A stretch of 64,000 bases of DNA from Litorivivens sp041624475 (GTDB taxonomy: Bacteria > Pseudomonadota > Gammaproteobacteria > Pseudomonadales > Spongiibacteraceae): assembly GCF_041624475.1 (NCBI RefSeq), contig NZ_JBFJUX010000016.1:5287-69286 (forward strand), read 5' to 3'. Numbering within the stretch: the stretch's first letter is position 1; each line of letters starts with the position of its first letter. The notes beneath the pieces are model-generated. The model had not been told where the DNA came from. It worked only from the letters and a program-made list of their open reading frames with translations, and ran no database searches. Below, in pieces: positions 24,648 through 32,235 of the stretch. The position numbers and the translations under genes were made by a program.

Positions 24648-24702
24648 TTGCAATTTGCAAATGCACAGGGGGAGAAATACCCTCGGGAATTGCAATTTGC
24701 GA
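24648..24702. promoter_or_regulatory. pair of LuxO-type boxes
   Basis: TTGCAATTTGCAA (24648-24660, perfect) and TTGCAATTTGCGA (24690-24702, one mismatch) lie about 63 and 105 bp upstream of the promoter. The second ends one base before the stop codon of the glycosyltransferase gene at 24704. Confidence 0.75.
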
Positions 24703-24703
24703 A

Positions 24704-25465
24704 TCATTTTGCGTTGGTGGGGTTTGTTAACAGGGGAAAGTGGCTCAATGCACAATCGGTGAGTCGGGGCAGTTGTTGCTTAATGGTCCTGCGATTATTT
24801 TCCAATCGCTTCACTCGTCTGAGCAGGTTCGCCAATTTGCCGAACAGGACTGCAGGTATCTGGCGGGAGGGTGGCACCGGGAATTCTGCGCGCAGCGGGC
24901 CTGCGCTGTAATGGCGAATATAATCCGCGAGTTCTGCACTGTGGTTATTGTTCCACAAGGGTGGGAGTTCCTGGAAGCCGTCCCAGCGGGTTAGAAAATG
25001 AATGATGTGGCCGTTTTCGCCCCAGCCAACGTCATCGGCTTCTGGCAGGGTGCAATCGATGTTGTCGAGAATCTGACTAAGCATAAGCTTGGCGGGCCCT
25101 GCCGACGTAAACAGCAGCACACCTGAATTAATTCGTCCGCTGAAGCCCTGCGCCGCGTAGATATACTTTCCGGGCTTGATCAGGGTGTCGAGCGATGGAG
25201 TGTTTTCACGAATTCGGGCATCGGCGTCTACATAGAAAACGCGATCGTAGCCTGCTTCCAGTGCGTTCAGCGCCAGGCTGAGTTTAAGCCAGGCCGTTTC
25301 CAGGCCAAGTGCATTGATTCGGGGGCGGTTTACGCATACGTATTGATAGCCATGGCGTTGGGCGTAGCGTCGCTGGCTGCGGATCAATTCTCCATAGCGC
25401 CAGTGATAGCCATTCAGGGCTACCGTAAAAACCAGAGTTTTGCTGGCTACCGGCGTATTCATCAT
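24704..25465 (-). CDS. putative glycosyltransferase (GT34/GT8-like nucleotide-sugar fold)
   Basis: This 253-residue protein has features of GT-A galactosyl/mannosyl transferases such as the GMA12/MNN10 group: RVFYVDADARI with a DxD metal site near 80, SGRINSGVLLF near 110, and a WGENGHIIHFL segment near 150 resembling the acceptor region. A basic stretch near the C-terminus (LLRRVKRLENNRR) may touch the membrane. No good ribosome site was seen, and no sigma-54 promoter lies upstream. It borders the polysaccharide locus and probably belongs to it. The family assignment is by motif only. Confidence 0.7.
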   Translation of the reverse strand: MMNTPVASKTLVFTVALNGYHWRYGELIRSQRRYAQRHGYQYVCVNRPRINALGLETAWLKLSLALNALEAGYDRVFYVDADARIRENTPSLDTLIKPGKYIYAAQGFSGRINSGVLLFTSAGPAKLMLSQILDNIDCTLPEADDVGWGENGHIIHFLTRWDGFQELPPLWNNNHSAELADYIRHYSAGPLRAEFPVPPSRQIPAVLFGKLANLLRRVKRLENNRRTIKQQLPRLTDCALSHFPLLTNPTNAK

Positions 25466-25572
25466 TTAATCATTGCTGATTTGTCAGGTTGCGGCAAGTA
25501 ACGCTTCGGCTTTTAACCGATAAATGCAGTAGAATTTAACTTTCTAAATCAGTTTTAGCGCGGGTAGTTCAT

Positions 25573-26109
25573 ATGGCAACGCTTCAGGAGCAGTTACTCA
25601 AGGCCGGTATCGTTGACGAAAAAAAGGCCAAGCAGCTCAAGAAAGAAAAACGCAAGGCCGCCAAGCAGCCTAAGGGGCAGGTTCAGATCGATGAAAGTAA
25701 AGCTGCGGCCGCACGCGCTTTGGCAGAGAAAGCGGAGCGTGACCGCGAGCTGAACCGGAAGCGTCAGGCCGAGGTCGAGAAAAAGGCGATTCAGGCACAG
25801 ATCACGCAATTGATAAGCACCCACAAACTTGATCGCAGAGGCGGCGAGCTGTCCTATCAGTTTGTGGACGGTAAAAAGATCAAAAAGCTCTATGTCACCA
25901 ATGACCTACAGACCCAGTTGACGCGCGGTCAGATAGCCATCGTCAAACAAGGCGAGACCTACGAGCTGGTGCCGGCAACTGTGGCGGAAAAGATCAAGCA
26001 GCGCGATGAAAGCCGGGTGCTGGTGTTGCATGACAAGTCTGCCAGTCAGACGGTGGACGAAGACGATCCCTATGCGGATTACCAGATTCCCGACGACCTG
26101 ATGTGGTGA
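25573..26109 (+). CDS. DUF2058 family protein (YaiL-like)
   Basis: This 178-residue protein has a highly charged Lys/Ala/Glu-rich helical N-terminal half (about 15-75) and a compact C-terminal domain with YQFVDGKKIKKLYV and QLTRGQIAIVK, the hallmark of DUF2058. Its molecular role is not established; the charged helix suggests nucleic-acid or ribosome association. It is transcribed divergently from the glycosyltransferase at 24704 and convergently with the antiporter. Confidence 0.85.
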   Translation: MATLQEQLLKAGIVDEKKAKQLKKEKRKAAKQPKGQVQIDESKAAAARALAEKAERDRELNRKRQAEVEKKAIQAQITQLISTHKLDRRGGELSYQFVDGKKIKKLYVTNDLQTQLTRGQIAIVKQGETYELVPATVAEKIKQRDESRVLVLHDKSASQTVDEDDPYADYQIPDDLMW

Positions 26110-26136
26110 GTTTGCGTTTGGGTGCCGGCCGCTGAA

Positions 26137-27879
26137 CTATTGCTGATCCGGTGGCGGCGAGAGTTTCAGGCCCACCGCGCTGATGCCACTCGCGTCCAGC
26201 TTTCTGACCACAAAACGCAGGTGCCCCATCGACAGCCTGTCGCCTACCACCGGGCGATTATGGAAATGCCGGCTCAGGTAGTGCCCTATGGTTTCCTGTC
26301 GATCCTGTGCCGCCACGCGCACGCCGTATATCTCGGCCAGATCGCCCAGCGTTGCCTGGGGTGAGATAACAAATTCCCCGAAGAACGAGGTTTGGGCCTG
26401 CTGTTGGCTTTCCAGTGTCTCGAGCGGCGCAAACAGGGCGCCGATGGCGCTGATTGGCTCACTGGCGAGTATCATCACATGATCCTCGGGCTCCAAAGTG
26501 GCTTTCTGCGCGGCACTTTGAAAAACACCATCGCGAACAATGCCTATCGTCTGGGTACCTTCACCGGCGGGCAGACGATTAATCGCCATGCCATTGGCCT
26601 TGCAGCCGGAAATGACCTGGTAGAGATGCAGTGTCTTACCCTGTTCACTGGGCAACACCACCTGAAAATGGGCCGGATCATTGTTCTGCTCTGGCACCAG
26701 AATACGCAGGGATCTAGCCACAGCGGCGATCGACCAGCCCTGCAGAATCAGCGACACCAGTACCACCACAAACACCAGCTCAAACACGAGATCAGTGCTT
26801 TCCAGCCCGGCCAGTGAGGGATAGAGGGCGAGAATGATGGGCACCGCACCGCGCAAACCACACCAGCTGATAAACAGTTGCTCGCGCACTGGAAAGTGAA
26901 ACGGTAGCAGCGACAGGGCCACGCTGAGGGGGCGGGCGATAAAAATCAGCACCAGCGCAATGGCAATCGCCGGCGCAATAACCGGCGTCATATGGCTGGG
27001 TGTAATCAGCAGGCCCAGCATAAGGAACATGCCTATCTGACTGAGCCAGGCAATGCCGTCGTGAAAACGGTGAATATCCTTGCTGAAGGGTAGCGAGCTG
27101 TTGCCGATGATCACTCCAAATACGTATACCGCGAGAAACCCACTGCCGTTGATCAGGCTGGTCAAACCGAACACGCTCAAGCCTGCGGCCAGCACGGCAA
27201 GTGGGTAGAGAGAGCTGGGCAGTTCCAATCTGAGCAGTAACCAGCGGAAGCAAAATCCACCGGCCAGCCCCAGAACCATGCCCAGGCCCATTTGCTGAAT
27301 AAAAAAGGTGACGAGCGCGCTGAAGTTCAGTGCGCCACCTTTTGACAGCAGCTGCACAAGAATGACGGTCAGAAAGATAGCCATCGGGTCGTTGGTGCCC
27401 GATTCAACCTCCAGTGTGGCACTGGTTCGCTCTTTCAGGTGAATACCTGCAGAACCTAACAGGCCAAAAACTGCCGCCGCGTCGGTTGAGCCGACAATGG
27501 CGCCCACCAGAAAGGACTCCGGCCAGGGCAGGCCCAGAATCCAGTGCACGGCGAGGCCGGTGATGGCGGCAGTACCGATTACCCCCACGGTGGCCAGCGA
27601 CAGGGCGGGTTTCAGGCTGACCCGAAAGGCTTCGCGGCGTGTGCCGAGGCCGCCGTCCAGGAGAATAATAGCCAGCGCCAGGTTGCCCAGCACAAAGGCC
27701 AGACCAACGTCATTAAAGTGAATGCCGCCGGGGCCGTCTTCGCCGGCGAGCATACCCAGCACCAGAAAGACCAGCAGAATCGGCGCACCCAGTTTGCGCG
27801 ACACCACGCTGGCAAAAATGCTCAATAGGGCCAGCAGGGCACCGACAAAAATAATCTGGCTGGAAAACTCAAGTGTCAT
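26137..27879 (-). CDS. nhaP2: potassium/proton antiporter (CPA1, NhaP2/CvrA type)
   Basis: This 580-residue inner-membrane exchanger has about 12 hydrophobic segments over residues 1-390, including the LVFLVLGMLAGEDGPGG and SGTNDPMAIFLT regions typical of the family. A cytoplasmic RCK_C/TrkA-C domain follows (about 400-485, ending MILASEPI). The C-terminus is a CorC/HlyC-type transporter-associated domain (about 490-570). It exports K+ in exchange for H+ and regulates cell volume and pH. NhaP2 and CvrA are names for the same family. Confidence 0.85.
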   Translation of the reverse strand: MTLEFSSQIIFVGALLALLSIFASVVSRKLGAPILLVFLVLGMLAGEDGPGGIHFNDVGLAFVLGNLALAIILLDGGLGTRREAFRVSLKPALSLATVGVIGTAAITGLAVHWILGLPWPESFLVGAIVGSTDAAAVFGLLGSAGIHLKERTSATLEVESGTNDPMAIFLTVILVQLLSKGGALNFSALVTFFIQQMGLGMVLGLAGGFCFRWLLLRLELPSSLYPLAVLAAGLSVFGLTSLINGSGFLAVYVFGVIIGNSSLPFSKDIHRFHDGIAWLSQIGMFLMLGLLITPSHMTPVIAPAIAIALVLIFIARPLSVALSLLPFHFPVREQLFISWCGLRGAVPIILALYPSLAGLESTDLVFELVFVVVLVSLILQGWSIAAVARSLRILVPEQNNDPAHFQVVLPSEQGKTLHLYQVISGCKANGMAINRLPAGEGTQTIGIVRDGVFQSAAQKATLEPEDHVMILASEPISAIGALFAPLETLESQQQAQTSFFGEFVISPQATLGDLAEIYGVRVAAQDRQETIGHYLSRHFHNRPVVGDRLSMGHLRFVVRKLDASGISAVGLKLSPPPDQQ

Positions 27880-27927
27880 GCCGGGACAAATCCAAAAGCG
27901 GGCACCGCCGGGCGGCGGTGCGCAAAA

Positions 27928-30447
27928 TCAGGGTAGCAGATCGAGCTCGCTTTGTATTTGCTCGCGCGTGGCGCGGAGCTGGGAGCGCCCTTGCTTGATA
28001 CGGCGCTGTCCAAGCAGATAGACAATGGGCGCGGCAATCAATACAGAGGAGCTGGTTCCGACCACAATGCCAAACAGCATGGGCTGGGCGAAGCTCGCGA
28101 CTGCGTGTCCGCCGGCTATGGCCATTGGCAGCAGAGCGACAAAGGTCGTAAGCGACGTAAACACCGTGCGTGTAAGAGTGGCGCTTATGCTGCTATTGAG
28201 GAGTTCCAGCAGGGCTTGATCGGGTTCCGCACGAAGGTTTTCCCGAATGCGGTCAAACACAACTACCTTGTCGTTGATGGAGTAACCGATCAATGCCAGC
28301 AGGGCGGCCACTGCGGTCAGGTTGAACTCAATACCAAACAGGGCGAAAAAGCCCAGGGTTTTGGTCAGGTCGAGGGCAATGGTCAGCGTTGCAGCGAGCG
28401 CAAAATGCGATTCAAAGCGCAGCCACAGATACAGCAGCAGACCGCCGCAGGCAAGGATAATGGCCAGCACGGTGTCTTCGCCAAAACTGGCGCTGATCTT
28501 GGGACCGACCTGATCAACCCGATCGATACTGGCCGCCGAATGCGTATCGCTAAGCAGAGAACGGATCTGCTCCACGGTGTTGCCGCTGGTCAGTTCAGTC
28601 TCGCTGGCGCTATGGCTTGGCAGCCGCAGCAGATAGCGGTCGCTGCTGTCATCACTGCCAATGCCCTGAACAGCTGCAGAAGCAATGCCGTTGTCGGTGA
28701 GCAGTTGGCGTAGCTCGCCCTGAGTGGAATTAGGTAATTGCAGTTCGATAACCGTGCCACCGCTGAAGTCCACGCCGTAATTGAGGCCGGGGTTTATCAC
28801 CAGCAGGATGGAGGCCAGCGATAACACCGCCGAGCCGATTAATCCGGCGCGACGACCTTTCATTAGATTTAACGGTTGGCGCGTTAACCGATCAAGCAAA
28901 TGCTCTTTTGGCAGCGGCAAGGGTCTTCTGGGCCTTCCCGCAACTACCGCCTGCATAATCTGGCGTGTAACCGCCACTGAGGTAAACAGCGAGGTCAGCA
29001 AACCGATGGCGATGGTTACCGCAAAACCACGAACTGGTCCGCTGCCGAACAGGAACAGCAGGCTGACGGCGATCAGGGTGGTCAGGTTGGAATCGAGTAT
29101 GGTTGCGTAGGCGCGGTCAAAGCCTTCCTGCAGGGCCAGTTGTGCGGATTTACCACGCCGAGTTTCCTCGCGAATGCGCTCGTTGATCAGGATGTTCGCG
29201 TCTACCGCCATACCGATGGTAAGGATCAGACCGGCAATGCCCGGCAGAGTCAGGGTGGCCCCTAGCAGACTGAGGATGCCGAAGATCAGCACCACGTTGA
29301 TACCGAGGGCGGTACAGGCAATCAGGCCCCAGCTGCGGTAGCTCAGTAACATGAAGGCAATCACCAGTCCGGCGCCCAGCAGGCCAGTGCTCAGGCCCAT
29401 GGCAATGGAGTCGCTGCCTAGGTCGGGCCCGACTGTACGTTCTTCAATCACATGCAGTTTTGCAGGCAGAGCGCCGGCGCGCAGCATCAGGGCCAGATTG
29501 CTGGCTTCGGGCACGGTGAAATTGCCGCTGATCTCGCCGTTCGCGCCAATCATTGAGCGAATGACCGGAGCCGTTAAAACGCGATCATCCAGCACAATGG
29601 CCAGTGCGCGACCGATATTGTCGCCGGTGAGTTTACTGAAAATATTGGCGCCGCGAGAATCCAGTCGAAAGTTGATAACCGGCTGGCCGGATTCGGGGTT
29701 AAAGCCGAGCCGGGCATCACTGATGTGTTCGCCGCTGAGTACCTGTTCCTGTTCCAGTCGGAAACGCTGGCCATCCTCACCCGGCAGGTTTTTGGTCAGC
29801 GTGCTGCCGCGCCCGTCAGCAACCCAGTGAAAGGACATTTTGGCTGTTGTACCCAGAAGCTTTCGAATGGACTGCGGGTTATCCACGCCGGGCAGCTGCA
29901 CCAGTATGGCGTCGCTGCCCTGTCGGGTAATGCTCGGTTCCACCAGCCCACTTTCATCCAGGCGCTTGCGCAGAATATCCAGACTGCGTTCGATGGCATC
30001 GTCGAGTAACTGGGCTCTGTGTTCGGGTTTTAAGGTCACCGTTACCTGCGCTGTTTCGCGGTGCACGCGGTAAAATGCTTCCTGTCCCGGTTCTTTAAGG
30101 CTGCCAGCCACAACTTGAGCCACACTGGCCAGCTCCGATTCAGTGTGAATGACAACGCTCTGCTCGCTGGCCGTAATGCGGTCAACGCGTAGCTTGTTTT
30201 CGCGCAGGGTGCGGCGCAGTGAATCCGCCAATTGCTGGTGGTGTTCGCCCAGTAACTGGCGTTGATCTATTTCCAGCAAGAGGTGAGAGCCGCCGCGCAA
30301 ATCCAGGCCGAGCTGGAACGTGTTATTGCGGTACCAGGAGGGCAGTTCATTGCTCAGGCGGTCGGGTATTACATTGGGCAGGGCGCATAACAGGCCCAGC
30401 ACAACAATCAGGCTGTAGACGACAGCCCGCATTCGTGACGTTTTCAT
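27928..30447 (-). CDS. secDF: fused protein translocase subunit SecDF
   Basis: This 839-residue protein combines SecD (about 1-520) and SecF (about 540-830), which use the proton gradient to pull translocating proteins into the periplasm. SecD features include LGLDLRGGSHLLLEID near 47, the large periplasmic domain, and LTIGMAVDANILINERIRE. SecF features include GVDFSGGTVIELQ and the IGYSINDKVVVFDRIREN segment. About 12 transmembrane helices are expected. AGAGGA lies just upstream of the ATG. Most gammaproteobacteria carry separate secD and secF next to yajC and tgt; neither is here, so this may be a second, stand-alone copy. Confidence 0.93.
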   Translation of the reverse strand: MKTSRMRAVVYSLIVVLGLLCALPNVIPDRLSNELPSWYRNNTFQLGLDLRGGSHLLLEIDQRQLLGEHHQQLADSLRRTLRENKLRVDRITASEQSVVIHTESELASVAQVVAGSLKEPGQEAFYRVHRETAQVTVTLKPEHRAQLLDDAIERSLDILRKRLDESGLVEPSITRQGSDAILVQLPGVDNPQSIRKLLGTTAKMSFHWVADGRGSTLTKNLPGEDGQRFRLEQEQVLSGEHISDARLGFNPESGQPVINFRLDSRGANIFSKLTGDNIGRALAIVLDDRVLTAPVIRSMIGANGEISGNFTVPEASNLALMLRAGALPAKLHVIEERTVGPDLGSDSIAMGLSTGLLGAGLVIAFMLLSYRSWGLIACTALGINVVLIFGILSLLGATLTLPGIAGLILTIGMAVDANILINERIREETRRGKSAQLALQEGFDRAYATILDSNLTTLIAVSLLFLFGSGPVRGFAVTIAIGLLTSLFTSVAVTRQIMQAVVAGRPRRPLPLPKEHLLDRLTRQPLNLMKGRRAGLIGSAVLSLASILLVINPGLNYGVDFSGGTVIELQLPNSTQGELRQLLTDNGIASAAVQGIGSDDSSDRYLLRLPSHSASETELTSGNTVEQIRSLLSDTHSAASIDRVDQVGPKISASFGEDTVLAIILACGGLLLYLWLRFESHFALAATLTIALDLTKTLGFFALFGIEFNLTAVAALLALIGYSINDKVVVFDRIRENLRAEPDQALLELLNSSISATLTRTVFTSLTTFVALLPMAIAGGHAVASFAQPMLFGIVVGTSSSVLIAAPIVYLLGQRRIKQGRSQLRATREQIQSELDLLP

Positions 30448-30499
30448 AGATTTTCCTCTGTCGGCGCGCCAAATGCAGGCCGGTTAATCGATGGTGTGC

Positions 30500-30847
30500 T
30501 TATATCGATCGCGAGGTTGGGGGGGCGCGACTGGCCGGGCGCCAATGATGCCGGCTGGTGGCAAAGGCCCGAAAAGCCTTGCTGGAGGCGTGGCCAATCT
30601 GGCTTGCGGGTGAATACGAAACCTCAGAAACGGCTAAAGCGTCGGAGTCATCCTGCTCATCCACACTTGCGGGACGAACCTCGCTGAGCCGGTTGTACAG
30701 GCCATCTGCCAGATCATGCAGCGTCAGCAGTTGTGAAGGCTGGTCAGGTGCAGTAAAAGGCGCTACAGAATTACCCGCTAAACCGCAGCAAAGCAGCAGT
30801 ACCAGCGTCAGGCCGGTTAAACTCCATCGGTGGGCGGGGACAGTCAT
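30500..30847 (-). CDS. small putative exported protein
   Basis: This reading frame of about 115 residues has an N-terminal hydrophobic segment (LTGLTLVLLLCCGLAGNSV) like a signal peptide or anchor, then an acidic and a basic low-complexity tail. It lies 52 nt upstream of secDF on the same strand. An in-frame extension to 31015 would run through the strong hairpin at 30865-30906 and into the end of the thiolase gene, so the ATG at 30847 is preferred. No family is recognised and it may be spurious. Confidence 0.4.
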   Translation of the reverse strand: MTVPAHRWSLTGLTLVLLLCCGLAGNSVAPFTAPDQPSQLLTLHDLADGLYNRLSEVRPASVDEQDDSDALAVSEVSYSPASQIGHASSKAFRAFATSRHHWRPASRAPPTSRSI

Positions 30848-30864
30848 TGCGAACCTGGTAGCTT

Positions 30865-30906
30865 GGCTGGCACGGGCGCGATTATAGCACCGCGCCCGTG
30901 CCAGCC
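30865..30906. terminator. strong GC hairpin downstream of the thiolase gene
   Basis: A perfect 16-bp stem (GGCTGGCACGGGCGCG and its complement) surrounds a 10-nt loop. It lies about 85 nt after the thiolase stop on the minus strand. There is no T-tract on either side, so a classical rho-independent terminator is uncertain; it could also be a leader hairpin of the small gene at 30847. Confidence 0.5.
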
Positions 30907-30989
30907 ACTGCGACATTTGTGTTGCTTTTAACGAAACGAAGTCGCTCACACAGCTCTCTCGGGAGCAGGGCGGCGTTTGGATGTAATGG

Positions 30990-32207
30990 CTAATAGCCCA
31001 CCACAAAACTCGCAATGGTTGTCGCGCTGCCGCCCAGGTTCAAAGTCTGCGCTCGCTTTACCCCTTCAATCTGCGCGGCGCCGGCTGTCCCGGTCACCTG
31101 TCGCGCGGCATCGGCCAGCATACGAATACCGGTTGCCCCTACTGGGTGTCCCTGTCCCATCAAACCGCCGCCGGGATTGATCGGTATGCTGCCGTTGCGG
31201 GTAATACGGCCATCTTCTATTGCCTGCCAGCTCTGGCCCGGGGCGGTAATGCCAAAGTGATCGATGGCCATGTATTCCGTGATCGTGAAGCAGTCGTGGG
31301 TTTCGATGATATCGATCAGGCCGGTATTGGGCAGGCCGGCGCGGTGCTGTGCGTCGGAGATGGCTTTGGCGACGTGGGGAAAAATCAGGGGTTCATCGGC
31401 GCTTAGAGCCAGTTTGTCTTTCTGGCGTAAGGTGGCGGTGGTGTGGCCCCAGCCGAGAATACGTGGCAGCGTTTCCGGATCGGCCCCCAGCTCTCTGGCC
31501 TTGTCGGCGCTGACGAGTAAGACCGCGGCAGCGCCGTCAGTAAAGCCGGCGCAGTCGTTGCGCCGCAGTCGTCCCTCTACTAAGGGGTTGCGCGCGTCGT
31601 CGGCGTCGAAGCTGCCTTCGGCGAATTGCCAGTCGCGGGTTTGGGCACGGGGATTGTCTTTGGCGTTGCTGAAATTGATTTTGCCGATCTCGCGCATGGC
31701 GGCTTCGTTCAAACCGTAGCGCCGCTCATATTCGCCCGCGAGACCTTCGAACATCCACGGCCAGCAGAAAGTGGCGGCTTCGGATTCCTCACCCGCCAGG
31801 GCCGCGACGGCCATATGTTTGGCGGCCTGTTCGCCGCTCAAGTGGCGTTCCTGTTCCACACCCAGCGCCAGCACACAGTCGTAGCGGCCGGCTTCGATCT
31901 CCGTCATGGCTGCCAATACAGCCATGCTGCCCGAGGCGCAGGCGGCCTCGTGGCGGGAAATGGGCAGGCCGTGCAGGGCAGGGTCAACGGAAGCCAGCAC
32001 GCCCCCCAGTTGTCCCTGACCATTGGTCAGCTCCGCCATAAAATTGCCGACGTGAGCTGACTGAATTGCCGATGCAGGAATGCGCGCGTGCTCAAGCACT
32101 TCTTCCAGTGCTGCGCCCATGATGGCCGAGAGGCCTTTGTCTTCGCGGCCCCAGTGCCGGGCAAAGTCGGTTTGCGACCAGCCGAGAATAAATACGTCCT
32201 TGCTCAT
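30990..32207 (-). CDS. thiolase family acetyl-CoA acetyltransferase (SCP-x-like)
   Basis: This protein of about 405 residues belongs to the thiolase superfamily, which cleaves or forms beta-ketoacyl-CoA. The nucleophile Cys lies in EAACASGSMA near 88 and the C-terminal active site in GQGHPVGATGIR near 350, with ETHDCFTITE near 300. Layout and length fit the SCP-x/lipid-transfer thiolase subgroup. GGAG 9 nt before the ATG at 32207 supports this start over 32228. It is the last gene of the minus-strand operon with the acyl-CoA synthetase, nitronate monooxygenase and TonB receptor. Confidence 0.88.
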   Translation of the reverse strand: MSKDVFILGWSQTDFARHWGREDKGLSAIMGAALEEVLEHARIPASAIQSAHVGNFMAELTNGQGQLGGVLASVDPALHGLPISRHEAACASGSMAVLAAMTEIEAGRYDCVLALGVEQERHLSGEQAAKHMAVAALAGEESEAATFCWPWMFEGLAGEYERRYGLNEAAMREIGKINFSNAKDNPRAQTRDWQFAEGSFDADDARNPLVEGRLRRNDCAGFTDGAAAVLLVSADKARELGADPETLPRILGWGHTTATLRQKDKLALSADEPLIFPHVAKAISDAQHRAGLPNTGLIDIIETHDCFTITEYMAIDHFGITAPGQSWQAIEDGRITRNGSIPINPGGGLMGQGHPVGATGIRMLADAARQVTGTAGAAQIEGVKRAQTLNLGGSATTIASFVVGY

Positions 32208-32235
32208 TCTGTTCTCCGTCTTTCCCAAGCAGCCC

